NCBI GenBank assembly: GCA_002304735.1
Contig: DBIU01000076.1
Span: forward strand, 27,695-38,170
Source: Ruminococcaceae bacterium UBA794
GTDB taxonomy: Bacteria; Bacillota; Clostridia; Oscillospirales; Ruminococcaceae
Direction: 5' to 3'
DNA length: 10,476 bases
The translations under genes and the position numbers were made by a program. The notes below the pieces were generated by a model. That model worked only from the letters and a program-made list of their open reading frames with translations, was not told the origin of the DNA and made no database searches. Positions within the stretch are counted from its first letter, which is position 1. Each line of letters starts with the position of its first letter. Positions 1-7,260 of the stretch are shown piece by piece.

Positions 1-84
1 GGTTCTTCAAGCAGCCATTCCGATTCGGCGCAGTATAGCGGCGGTTCTTCAAGCGGAAATTCCGGTTCTTCGCAGTATACGGGC
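1..84 (+). repeat. Imperfect 42-base tandem repeat, two copies, coding
   Basis: Bases 1-42 and 43-84 are two divergent copies of a 42-base unit. Both begin with the identical 12-mer GGTTCTTCAAGC and contain a CAGTATA core. They encode Ser/Gly-rich 14-residue units ending in Q-Y-[ST]-G. The array may continue left of the window. Confidence 0.6.
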
Positions 85-348
85 GGAACAGGCTCGGTTG
101 ACTCGACGTTCAAATCGGCGGCAAACGACCCGCTTATTAACCCCGAAAGCAAGATTGCTTCAAGCGTTTCTTCGGCTTCGGGAAGCGCTCGTCCCGTTGA
201 TACCGCGTTTAGCTCGGCAACAAGCGACCCGCTTAAGAATACTTCGCAAAACAGCGCTCGTCCTGTTGATACAAAGTTTACCCCCGCGTCCGACGACCCG
301 CTTCTCAGACCGCGAAACAACCACAAGAACGACAGCGGAAAATTTTAA
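1..348 (+). CDS. C-terminal tail (115 residues) of a Ser/Gly-rich protein, possibly a VirB6/TrbL-type conjugation channel protein
   Basis: This is the 3' end of a gene whose start lies left of the window; frame 1 is open from the first base to a TAA at 346-348. All visible residues are hydrophilic and low in complexity. Residues 1-28 are two imperfect 14-residue Ser/Gly/Gln-Tyr repeats. Residues about 33-103 then carry three copies of a motif of the form V-D-[ST]-x-F-x-x-A-x-x-D-P-L. There is no membrane segment or recognisable enzyme domain. The gene ends 17 bases before the VirB4 start, so it is probably co-transcribed with it. In Gram-positive conjugation clusters the gene before the PrgI/VirB4 pair is often a polytopic VirB6/TrbL-like protein with a long variable hydrophilic tail, which fits. 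That identity is inferred from position only; a surface or scaffold protein with a disordered tail is equally possible. Confidence 0.6.
   Translation, partial: GSSSSHSDSAQYSGGSSSGNSGSSQYTGGTGSVDSTFKSAANDPLINPESKIASSVSSASGSARPVDTAFSSATSDPLKNTSQNSARPVDTKFTPASDDPLLRPRNNHKNDSGKF
97..309 (+). repeat. Three dispersed copies of a 45-base coding motif (VD-x-x-F-x-x-A-x-x-DPL)
   Basis: Copies lie at 97-141, 196-240 and 265-309. Each encodes a 15-residue motif with fixed Val-Asp, Phe, Ala and Asp-Pro-Leu. Copies 2 and 3 are both preceded by Ser-Ala-Arg-Pro. The spacing differs (99 then 69 bases), so the conserved motifs sit between variable linkers. This suggests short linear binding motifs in a disordered tail rather than a folded repeat; that reading is inference. 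Confidence 0.6.
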
Positions 349-352
349 CGAA

Positions 353-359
353 AAGGTGA
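353..359 (+). promoter_or_regulatory. Ribosome binding site that fixes the VirB4 start
   Basis: AAGGTGA ends six bases before the ATG at 366. An in-frame TTG at 360 directly abuts this site and so is a poor start. The ATG at 366 is therefore preferred, removing two residues from the longest reading. Confidence 0.7.
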
Positions 360-365
360 TTGGCA

Positions 366-3059
366 ATGCGAATAATTCCCAAAAAAACCAAGGTTGAAAC
401 GGAACTTTTCAAGGGAGTTTCAATTATTGACGTAATCGTAGGTCTTTTCGGCGCGTTTGTCTGCGTTGCGCTGATTACCTCAAATATACCGTACAGATGG
501 TGGATTGCAATAGGCGTGCTTGTGGTGTTTGTGTTCCTGCTGATGCCGATTGACGACGAGAAGGTGTATATGCTTTTCATTCACTTTCTGCGCCACTTTG
601 CTATGCCGCACCTGTTCCTCGACAAGAAAAAGGCGGCGGGCAGAATAAGCGTCGAGGATATCACGCCGTTTACCGGCATCGACGACCGCTATATAAACTA
701 CAACAAGGAATACTACGCCACCGTTATCGAAATACCGTCGATTGAGTTCCGCTTTCTGACGGAATTTCGCCAAGACGCGATTATCGACCACAACATAGGC
801 TCGGTTATACGCACAATCACGCAGGACCAGACGGGCGCTTTCGTTAAAATCGACCGCCCCGTTATCTACGACGAATATATCCGCACGGAACGCAGCAAAA
901 TCAACGACCTCAAAAAAGCCTATCTCGACGATATTATCAGCGAGGAAGAGCTTACAATCCGCGTTGAAATCATCTACGGCAGAATTGAGGAGATAAAGAA
1001 AATCAACTTCGAGGATAAGGTTTACCGCCCGTTCCACTATCTTGTGCTGTTCGACAAGAAAAAGCCGATTTTGTCCGAAATGACAAGAAACGCCGTCGGT
1101 CAGTTCAAAAACGCAGGTCTTGACGCGCGTCAGCTTAAGGGCAAGGAGCTTGCGATTTTCCTTAAGTATCAGTATAGTCAAGTGTTCGACGAGCGCGAGG
1201 TCGACAAAATCAAGCCCGAGGACTATCTCGATTGGATTTTGCCGAAAAAGATTGAGCTTACCTCAAGAACCGTGAAATACGACGGGCTGATTACCCATAA
1301 CCTTAAAATTCTCGACTATCCGTCCGTTGTCGGAAACGCTTGGGGCTATCGCCTTTTCAACGTGCCGAACACGCGCGTTGTGATGAAATTCAAGCCCGTC
1401 GACAGATATCAGTCGATTAAGCGAATCGACCGTTCTCTCGAGGAGCTGCGCGGTCAGGCGGGTCAGACGGGCAAGATTTCCAAGCTTATGGAAATCAACG
1501 AGAACGTCGAGTCGCTCGCAGAGCTGCTTTCAATGCTCCAGAGCGAAAACGAGTCGCTTTACGATGTAAATACATACGTCACAATCTACGACTACGAGCT
1601 TACCGAGCGCTACAAAAAAACAACCGAGGGCAATTCTTCGTCCGCGGCAAGCAGCTCGTCTTACGTTTCGCTGAAAAAGAACATAAAGCGTATTCTCGCG
1701 GAAGCGGGCTTCAAGACGCAGGACCTGTTTATGCAGACGTTCGACGTGTACGCGAGCGCGAATATTTCCGCTCACGACGCGTTCCTCAAAAAGAGCCGCG
1801 GTATCCACTCCTCGTCAATCGCGGCGGCTTTTCCGTTCGTTTATCCCTATCTTCAGGACAAGAACGGAATGTGCTTCGGAACAACGGGCGGCAATCCCGT
1901 TTTCGTCAACTTCTTCCAGCGCGACAGCGAGCGCGTTAACAGCAATATGGCGATTATCGGTAAATCCGGCTCCGGTAAGTCATTCGCGACAAAGACAATC
2001 CTCTCAAATCTCGCCGCGGACAACAGCAAAATCTTCATTCTCGACCCCGAAAACGAGTACGGAGCGCTTGCGAAAAAGCTTAACGGCAAGATGATTGACG
2101 TCGGAAAGGCAACCGAGGGCAGCCTTAACCCGTTTCAGATTATCACGGGCGTTTCCGACGACGAGGAAGGCGCTTCAAACAGCTTTAACGCGCATCTTCA
2201 GTTCCTTGAGGAGTTCTTTAGGCAGATTATGCCCGAAACCGAAAACGACGCTCTCGAATATCTGAATAACCTCTTTCCGAGAATTTACTCCGAGCGCGGA
2301 ATTGACGCGGATACCGACCTCTCGACGCTTTCGCCCGAGGATTATCCGATTTTCGACGACCTCTACGACAAAATTCTCACGGATTTCCAGCGCGCTTCAA
2401 GCGAATATAACAAAAATAATCTGCGTATTCTGCTCAATTATGTGTCAAAATTCTCGACGGGCGGCAGAAACGCGCACCTTTGGAATAACCCCTCCACAAT
2501 CACCACAAAGGAGAATTTCATCGCGTTTAACTTCCAATCGCTGCTTGCAAACAGAAACAACACAATCGCAAACGCGCAGATGCTTCTCGTGCTGAAATAC
2601 CTCGACAACGAGATTATCAAAAACCGCGACTATAACATTCTTCACAAGGCGAACAGAAAAATTATCGTTGTAATAGACGAGGCGCACGTTTTCATCGACG
2701 AAAAATACCCGATTGCGCTCGACTTTATGTATCAGCTTGCAAAGCGTATCAGAAAGTACAACGGTATGCAGATTATCATTACGCAGAATATCAAGGATTT
2801 CGTCGGCACGGAGGAGCTTGCGCGCAAGTCAACCGCGATTATCAACGCGTGTCAATATTCGTTTATCTTCGCGCTCGCGCCGAACGATATGCACGATTTG
2901 TGCAAGCTTTACGAAAAAGCGGGCGAAATCAACGAAACCGAACAGGACCAGATTATCAACAACCCGCGCGGACGAGCGTTTGTCGTTACGGCGCCGTCAA
3001 ACCGCACCTGCGTTGATATCGTGGCTTCGGAGGACTTGCAGGAATTGTTTACCGAATAA
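366..3059 (+). CDS. VirB4-family conjugation/secretion ATPase with N-terminal PrgI-like membrane domain
   Basis: This 897-residue protein is the likely motor ATPase of a type IV secretion-like system, acting at the cytoplasmic face of the membrane. Residues 1-85 hold two membrane helices (about 20-37 and 46-60) after an I-P-K-K start, resembling the PrgI family that is usually a separate gene beside VirB4 in Gram-positive elements. A VirB4 N-terminal region follows, interrupted near 423-433 by a Ser/Ala-rich linker. The C-terminal RecA-like domain has Walker A GKSGSGKS at 532-539, Walker B V-V-I-D-E with D771 and E772, the I-T-Q-N motif shortly after, and the A-I-I-N-A-C-Q-Y segment common near the VirB4 C terminus. 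Length suits a VirB4 plus a short extra domain. It follows the partial gene by 17 bases and ends two bases before the next start. The family call is secure; the fusion reading is strong but unverified. Confidence 0.92.
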   Translation: MRIIPKKTKVETELFKGVSIIDVIVGLFGAFVCVALITSNIPYRWWIAIGVLVVFVFLLMPIDDEKVYMLFIHFLRHFAMPHLFLDKKKAAGRISVEDITPFTGIDDRYINYNKEYYATVIEIPSIEFRFLTEFRQDAIIDHNIGSVIRTITQDQTGAFVKIDRPVIYDEYIRTERSKINDLKKAYLDDIISEEELTIRVEIIYGRIEEIKKINFEDKVYRPFHYLVLFDKKKPILSEMTRNAVGQFKNAGLDARQLKGKELAIFLKYQYSQVFDEREVDKIKPEDYLDWILPKKIELTSRTVKYDGLITHNLKILDYPSVVGNAWGYRLFNVPNTRVVMKFKPVDRYQSIKRIDRSLEELRGQAGQTGKISKLMEINENVESLAELLSMLQSENESLYDVNTYVTIYDYELTERYKKTTEGNSSSAASSSSYVSLKKNIKRILAEAGFKTQDLFMQTFDVYASANISAHDAFLKKSRGIHSSSIAAAFPFVYPYLQDKNGMCFGTTGGNPVFVNFFQRDSERVNSNMAIIGKSGSGKSFATKTILSNLAADNSKIFILDPENEYGALAKKLNGKMIDVGKATEGSLNPFQIITGVSDDEEGASNSFNAHLQFLEEFFRQIMPETENDALEYLNNLFPRIYSERGIDADTDLSTLSPEDYPIFDDLYDKILTDFQRASSEYNKNNLRILLNYVSKFSTGGRNAHLWNNPSTITTKENFIAFNFQSLLANRNNTIANAQMLLVLKYLDNEIIKNRDYNILHKANRKIIVVIDEAHVFIDEKYPIALDFMYQLAKRIRKYNGMQIIITQNIKDFVGTEELARKSTAIINACQYSFIFALAPNDMHDLCKLYEKAGEINETEQDQIINNPRGRAFVVTAPSNRTCVDIVASEDLQELFTE

Positions 3060-3061
3060 AG

Positions 3062-3739
3062 ATGAAAAAAGTTGTTCTTATTATTTTAGCGGCGGTTTTG
3101 CTTCTGAGCGGCTGTTCGGAGAAAAACGCGCCGCTGCTTAAAACAGGAAAGCTTCGCGCGGCGATTACCTCGGAGCTTGATAATTCGCGGGAAATCGCCG
3201 AATATATCGCAAACGGGCTTGGCGCGCCGCTCGAGGTTACCAAAACCGACCGAGAAACGGCGCTCGATATGCTCGCGAACGGCAGAGCGGACGTCGCAGT
3301 CGGCAGCTTCAGCGAATCGAACGACCCGGGGCTGAACTTTCTGATGACGCTTCCCATCGCGGAAAACAAGATTTACATTGTCTGCGGCGGCGAAATTTCC
3401 GTTACAAGCGCAGCCGACCTTTTGGGTAAGGTCTGCGGCGCGTCCGCAAAGCTTCCCGAGAATATACTCCGAACGCTGATTGAAATGGTTTCCGACGGCA
3501 ATTTGGTGTGCAATAACGCGCAGTCGGCTGCGGAAATGCTCGGTTCGGGCGATATTCAGGCGTATATCTGCTTCGAGGACGAAGCGCTTGAGCTGATTTC
3601 ACAAAACAAGTCGCTTAGGTGCTGTATTCCCGCAGATATTAATCCCGAGAGATACAGCGTTTTGGTGCAGAAAAACAACACCGAACTGTTCGGAGCGGTA
3701 AACGGCGTTGTCGGAGAAATGATTACAGGAGAAAAGTAA
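3062..3739 (+). CDS. Lipoprotein with family-3 solute-binding protein fold
   Basis: A 225-residue exported lipoprotein. The basic N terminus, hydrophobic core and L-S-G-C lipobox put the lipidated cysteine at C18. The mature part follows the layout of family-3 (amino-acid type) solute-binding proteins: an opening K-L-R-A-A-I strand, a helix resembling the E-I-A-x-Y-I-A-N-G-L-G segment, a D-M-L-A-N-G-R-A-D-V-A-V-G turn, a L-P-I-A hinge, an A-D-L-L-G-K strand and a late S-G-D-I-Q-A-Y segment. The Arg that normally binds the ligand carboxylate after the A-D-V stretch is missing; that loop reads G-S-F-S-E-S-N-D. It starts two bases after the VirB4 stop with no good ribosome binding site, so translation is probably coupled to VirB4. 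No ABC permease or ATPase is nearby. A structural or sensory role in the secretion complex is therefore likelier than nutrient uptake; this is inference. Confidence 0.75.
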   Translation: MKKVVLIILAAVLLLSGCSEKNAPLLKTGKLRAAITSELDNSREIAEYIANGLGAPLEVTKTDRETALDMLANGRADVAVGSFSESNDPGLNFLMTLPIAENKIYIVCGGEISVTSAADLLGKVCGASAKLPENILRTLIEMVSDGNLVCNNAQSAAEMLGSGDIQAYICFEDEALELISQNKSLRCCIPADINPERYSVLVQKNNTELFGAVNGVVGEMITGEK

Positions 3740-3740
3740 T

Positions 3741-4127
3741 ATGGGATATTTTGACGACCCGCAGCACAAGGCGCAGTGGGAAAAAGAGCTTTCCGAGCTG
3801 CGTATGGAAAAAGCGCGCGTAAAGGCGGGATTGCCGCCCGTTTCGGAACAGGCGGAACGCGCCGTAAGCAAAAATATCGAAAAAACCGCGCCCGAAAGCC
3901 GCCTTGATTTCGAGGATACGACCGAAATCGCCGCGGAAGAAACGACCTTTTACCGTTCCGACGAGCGCGAGGCGCACGATGAGCTGCGTTTTCGCGAGAA
4001 CGGAACTTATCGCGTGAAAACGAATTTCAGAGAGCTTCTCCGCGAGGAAAATATGGAGCAGCCCATAAAGCTCACGCAAAAGCCGCGCGAGCTTGAACGT
4101 CAAAAAGAGGTTTCTCATGAGCTTTAA
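3741..4127 (+). CDS. Small charged soluble protein of unknown function
   Basis: I do not recognise this 128-residue protein. It is rich in Glu, Lys and Arg and has no signal peptide, membrane helix or cysteine. The first 30 residues look like a charged helix (D-P-Q-H-K-A-Q-W-E-K-E-L), the middle is probably disordered and acidic, and a second helical stretch, F-R-E-L-L-R-E-E-N, lies near residue 95. A good ribosome binding site, AGGAGA at 3727-3732, lies eight bases before the ATG. It starts right after the preceding stop and its last 11 bases overlap the next gene, so it belongs to the same operon. A cytoplasmic adaptor, chaperone or scaffold for the neighbouring machine is possible, but only position supports this. 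Confidence 0.7.
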   Translation: MGYFDDPQHKAQWEKELSELRMEKARVKAGLPPVSEQAERAVSKNIEKTAPESRLDFEDTTEIAAEETTFYRSDEREAHDELRFRENGTYRVKTNFRELLREENMEQPIKLTQKPRELERQKEVSHEL

Positions 4128-5412
4128 GAAAGCGTTTTCGGCGGGCATTGCCGCGCTTCTGACGGCGGTTTTGCTGAGCGTTTGCGGTTTCGCGGAGAGC
4201 GCGGAGAGCGTTGAGAGCGCGGAGAGCGTTGAGAGCGCGGAGAGCGTTGAGAGCGCGGAGAGCGTGGAGAGCGTGGAGAGCGCGGAGAGCGCGGAGAGCG
4301 TTGAGAGCGATTTGTCGCAGGTTTCGCGCAGCTACAACGAGGAAACGATGCTGTATGTCTATACGTTTTCGGACGGCGCGGATTTTTACGCTTCGGAGAT
4401 GCTCCACGAAAGCGAAAACAACTCCTCCGCGCTGCTTGTTGGAAGTGAAAACGAAAGCGTTTTAATCGCCGTAAAAGGCGGCGAGGGCGTTCTCGACAGC
4501 TCGAACGAGTATTTCCTCACAGAAAAGGGCTTGTATGAGGTTTCGATTTCACACGGCTCGGCTGAGGTGCGCTTTAGCGTTACAATCGGCGAAAAAACCG
4601 AAGCCGCCGAAGAAAAAATGGTTACGGGAAGAGTTTCGCTTGAGAATATAGACGGAACGAGCTTTAAGCATACGTTTATGGACGGCTCGGAGTTCGTCAC
4701 AAACGTTCTCGACGGCGAAACCGTGAATTATACGCCGAAGCTTGTCGTGCCGGAAAACGCAATCTGCTCCGTAACAAGGGACGGAAATCTTTTCTCAATG
4801 CCGGCAAGCGGACTTATAACCGAGGACGGCTCGTATAACGTTGAAATATCCTGCGTTGACAGCACGGGAAAAATCGAAAAGCGCTTCTTTTCGTTCAGCC
4901 TGTTTGCAAAACCGACAAACCGACTCGGAATTTTCCAGCCGCCGCGCGGTTTTGAGCTGAAAAGCGTTAGGCTGAACGGCGAGGAAATCGCGCTTTCGGA
5001 CAAGAGCTTTACCGTTCTTGACGGAGAGGGCGAATATATCGCAGAATACACAAACGGCGCGGTTACAAAAAGCGTTTGTTTTACGCGCGACACAACGCCG
5101 CCCGTGGTTTATCTTAACGATACGACCGACGTTGTTTTCAAGGAAAATGTGTTTCTGACGTCAAACGAGGACTGCACCTTTCGCGTTACCAAAAACGGTC
5201 AGGTCCTCGGCAGCGTAACCGAGCTTTCGGGCGCGGGAGTTTACCGCATTTCCGCGGTAGATACGGCGGGAAATATCGCTTCCCTGCGCGTCGAAATCGA
5301 GGCGGTTTCCGCGATAAATCCGCTTGATATCATTATAATCGCGGCAATTCTCGTCGCTGCGGCGTTCGGCTATTTTTTCTTTCAGAAGAACAGAAAGATG
5401 ACGGTGAGATAA
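4117..5412 (+). CDS. Exported surface protein: Glu-Ser repeat stalk, Ig-like modules, C-terminal membrane anchor
   Basis: A 431-residue predicted type I membrane protein. The ATG at 4117 has AGAGG six bases upstream (4106-4110) and overlaps the previous gene's end; an in-frame TTG at 4093 has no such site. Residues 1-26 form a signal peptide with likely cleavage after G-F-A at 26. The mature protein then begins directly with an E-S-[AV] repeat at 27-65. Several beta-rich modules follow. Two clearly related ones start near residues 80 (Y-T-F-S-D-G) and 185 (H-T-F-M-D-G). The last has D-T-T-P-P at 325-329 and D-T-A-G-N at 382-386, typical of bacterial Ig-like/HYR-type domains. A membrane helix at about 403-422 and a basic tail (Q-K-N-R-K) end the protein. 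No sortase motif is visible. It may be an adhesin or an exposed part of the secretion apparatus. Architecture is well supported; the role is inferred. Confidence 0.8.
   Translation: MSFKKAFSAGIAALLTAVLLSVCGFAESAESVESAESVESAESVESAESVESVESAESAESVESDLSQVSRSYNEETMLYVYTFSDGADFYASEMLHESENNSSALLVGSENESVLIAVKGGEGVLDSSNEYFLTEKGLYEVSISHGSAEVRFSVTIGEKTEAAEEKMVTGRVSLENIDGTSFKHTFMDGSEFVTNVLDGETVNYTPKLVVPENAICSVTRDGNLFSMPASGLITEDGSYNVEISCVDSTGKIEKRFFSFSLFAKPTNRLGIFQPPRGFELKSVRLNGEEIALSDKSFTVLDGEGEYIAEYTNGAVTKSVCFTRDTTPPVVYLNDTTDVVFKENVFLTSNEDCTFRVTKNGQVLGSVTELSGAGVYRISAVDTAGNIASLRVEIEAVSAINPLDIIIIAAILVAAAFGYFFFQKNRKMTVR
4195..4311 (+). repeat. Nine-base tandem minisatellite encoding (Glu-Ser-Ala/Val)n
   Basis: Thirteen consecutive units of GAGAGC plus one variable codon (GCG, GTT or GTG; the last unit has GAT) encode thirteen E-S-x triplets. 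Part of the array alternates Ala and Val regularly, giving an 18-base higher-order period. Every unit is a multiple of three, so changes in copy number keep the frame. The array begins exactly at the first predicted mature residue of the surface protein. All three plus-strand frames are open across it, which makes spurious overlapping ORFs. Confidence 0.92.
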
Positions 5413-6930
5413 ATGCGCTTTTCGCTTAAAAGAATAATCTGCGCTGTTCTGCTTTGCTTTTGCGCGCTGCTTTCAAGCGGGTGTTTTCCCGTACACTCGA
5501 TTTTGGGGAATACGACAGATTATTCCACTCCCGATGACGAACTGAATATAGACAAATTCAAAATGAACAGCAGCAATCAGCGAATAAGCGGAGTTTATCC
5601 TGCGGGAACGCGCGCGTTTATGTTCAAGGAATGTACATACGAGGCGGATATCGACAATTTCAAGCTTATCGGCGTTCTCGGACACACAATGGTCTATTTT
5701 TACACGGGAATTAAGGTTTACGGCGTCGAGGGTGAAAATCTCAAGGACTATTATGACTCGAGTACCGTAAGCCGAAAGTATTTCTGGACAATCGCCTCGT
5801 ATAACACGCTTAAAAAGGAATATACGACGATTAAAACTATGACGTTTAATCCCGAAGCCGCCGAGAAAATAAACGGAAACCCCACGGCGCTCTATGAATT
5901 TTCGTGGAAAGCTGAGTATGTGGTTAACGTCGGGTATGATTTCTTCTTGTTTTCTATGTCAAGCGACGACTCGCTTAACTATTACTATAACTACGACGTT
6001 ACAAAATGGTCTTTGAGCGACGACAACAAAAAGAATATCCGAAAAGCGCTCAGCATAGACGGAAACACCTTCTGCTGCTCGGATATGGCGGTGAAAAACA
6101 GAGATGAGATGAAATTCGCCGCAACGTTTATGGCGCTTCCCGACAGCGGCGACGACTTCAATCAGGACAACGTGATGTTCGAGCTTGAATTTAAGACCGA
6201 GCGGAAAAAAATCAGAGGAGGAATGACAACGGTTCGTCGCATTATAACAAGGAAGAAAGAAAAAGCGGTGCTTACCGTTGCCGGAGGAAATATCATCTCC
6301 TCGAACCCCGATTCGGGAAACTGCATTTACGTTCTCAGCGAGGGAGAAAACATCAAGTTCGGAATAGATAACCGCGACAGAAAAACAAGCTTTAAGATAA
6401 GCGTCAAGGGACAAAGCGGCACAAACAGGGTTTTGCAGTCGTTTTCAGTCGAGGACTGGAGGGACGATAAGGGCAACGTTTCCGACGAGGAATCAACGCT
6501 TGAGCTTGTTTTCAAGAACAGGGTCGAATACTATAAAATCGAGCGGTATCACGCTTTTATCGGCGTTATTGAATACCGCGCGAAGAAAATCGCGTCCTAT
6601 CCGCTCGACTCGTTCAATTCAAACTACCTTTCCTCGGACGATATGCCGTCAGTCGGCTATTATTCGCACGGAATAAACCTCTGCTCGGCGGAAAAAGGCT
6701 TTAAGTGCATTGATACAAGCGGAAATATTAAATGGCAAAGGCAAAAAAAGGGCGCGGCGTATTTCTCTGCGTCATACGGTTCAAAAACGCTTGTCGTGGG
6801 ATTTAACAGCTTTACGTTCGACAAAACGGTGCATACCTACGACGACAACGGAAAGGAAGTCAGCGTTTCGCGGTCTGAAAGCGAATTTACGCTCGCGCAG
6901 CTTCCGTTTGCAACAGTACAAATTTATTAA
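5413..6930 (+). CDS. Large lipoprotein of unknown function with possible beta-propeller repeats
   Basis: I cannot assign this 505-residue protein to a named family. Residues 1-24 form a lipoprotein signal (basic start, hydrophobic core, S-S-G-C with C24 as the lipidation site; the -3 residue is Ser rather than the commoner Leu). The rest is hydrophilic and rich in Tyr, Asp, Ser and Lys, without a further membrane helix, so it should sit on the outer face of the cell membrane. Near the C terminus, residues about 429-441 (G-F-K-C-I-D-T-S-G-N-I-K-W) and a later H-T-Y-D-D-N-G-K-E-V resemble the closing strands of PQQ/WD-type propeller blades. Only these two are evident, so a full propeller is unproven. 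The ATG follows the upstream stop with no gap, with GGTGAG at 5403-5408, implying coupled translation. It is a probable envelope partner of the surface protein before it. Confidence 0.75.
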   Translation: MRFSLKRIICAVLLCFCALLSSGCFPVHSILGNTTDYSTPDDELNIDKFKMNSSNQRISGVYPAGTRAFMFKECTYEADIDNFKLIGVLGHTMVYFYTGIKVYGVEGENLKDYYDSSTVSRKYFWTIASYNTLKKEYTTIKTMTFNPEAAEKINGNPTALYEFSWKAEYVVNVGYDFFLFSMSSDDSLNYYYNYDVTKWSLSDDNKKNIRKALSIDGNTFCCSDMAVKNRDEMKFAATFMALPDSGDDFNQDNVMFELEFKTERKKIRGGMTTVRRIITRKKEKAVLTVAGGNIISSNPDSGNCIYVLSEGENIKFGIDNRDRKTSFKISVKGQSGTNRVLQSFSVEDWRDDKGNVSDEESTLELVFKNRVEYYKIERYHAFIGVIEYRAKKIASYPLDSFNSNYLSSDDMPSVGYYSHGINLCSAEKGFKCIDTSGNIKWQRQKKGAAYFSASYGSKTLVVGFNSFTFDKTVHTYDDNGKEVSVSRSESEFTLAQLPFATVQIY

Positions 6931-6942
6931 AGGAGAATAATT

Positions 6943-7239
6943 ATGACTATCAACAAAATTCCCGACGGAACAACCACAACGTTTGAAATTATCGGCAGAC
7001 TCGATACCGGAACGGCTCCTCAGCTTGAAGAAGCTATTCAGGGTATCGACGACGGCGTGAAAACGCTTGTTTTGGATTTTGAAAAGCTTGAATATATCTC
7101 GTCGGCGGGACTTCGCGTTCTCCTCAAAACGCAGAAGTCGATGATGAAAAAGGGCAAAATGATTATCAAAAACGCAAACGAAAGCATCAGAGAGGTTTTT
7201 GAGCTTACGGGATTTATTGATTTTCTGACGCTTGAGTAA
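6943..7239 (+). CDS. STAS-domain anti-sigma-factor antagonist (RsbV/SpoIIAA-like)
   Basis: A 98-residue single STAS domain. In partner switching such proteins bind and sequester an anti-sigma kinase when unphosphorylated and are switched off by phosphorylation of one serine. The strand motif F-E-I-I-G-R-L-D at 14-21 and the segment Y-I-S-S-A-G-L-R-V-L at 51-60 are diagnostic. By alignment to SpoIIAA (F-M-D-S-S-G-L-G), S54 is the expected phosphorylation site and the preceding Asp is replaced by S53. Length is normal for the family. A strong site, AAAGGAG (around 6930-6936), precedes the ATG, 12 bases after the lipoprotein stop. The next gene encodes its likely kinase partner. The target it controls is not in the window. 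Confidence 0.92.
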   Translation: MTINKIPDGTTTTFEIIGRLDTGTAPQLEEAIQGIDDGVKTLVLDFEKLEYISSAGLRVLLKTQKSMMKKGKMIIKNANESIREVFELTGFIDFLTLE

Positions 7240-7260
7240 ATTAACTTTTGGAGGAATATT

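Noticed and set aside
360..365. TTG start for VirB4 two codons upstream of the chosen ATG
   Set aside because: It abuts the ribosome binding site, which is correctly spaced for the ATG at 366.
480..1181. Long minus-strand open frame (233 residues) inside the VirB4 gene
   Set aside because: It lies antisense to a gene with clear Walker motifs, has no ribosome binding site or known family, and is explained by GC-rich third positions of the real gene.
4195..4311. CRISPR array
   Set aside because: The units are contiguous nine-base coding repeats with no spacers.
4211..4465. Plus-strand frame translating to Arg/Ala repeats
   Set aside because: It is the alternative-frame reading of the nine-base minisatellite; the in-frame reading has a signal peptide and Ig-like modules.
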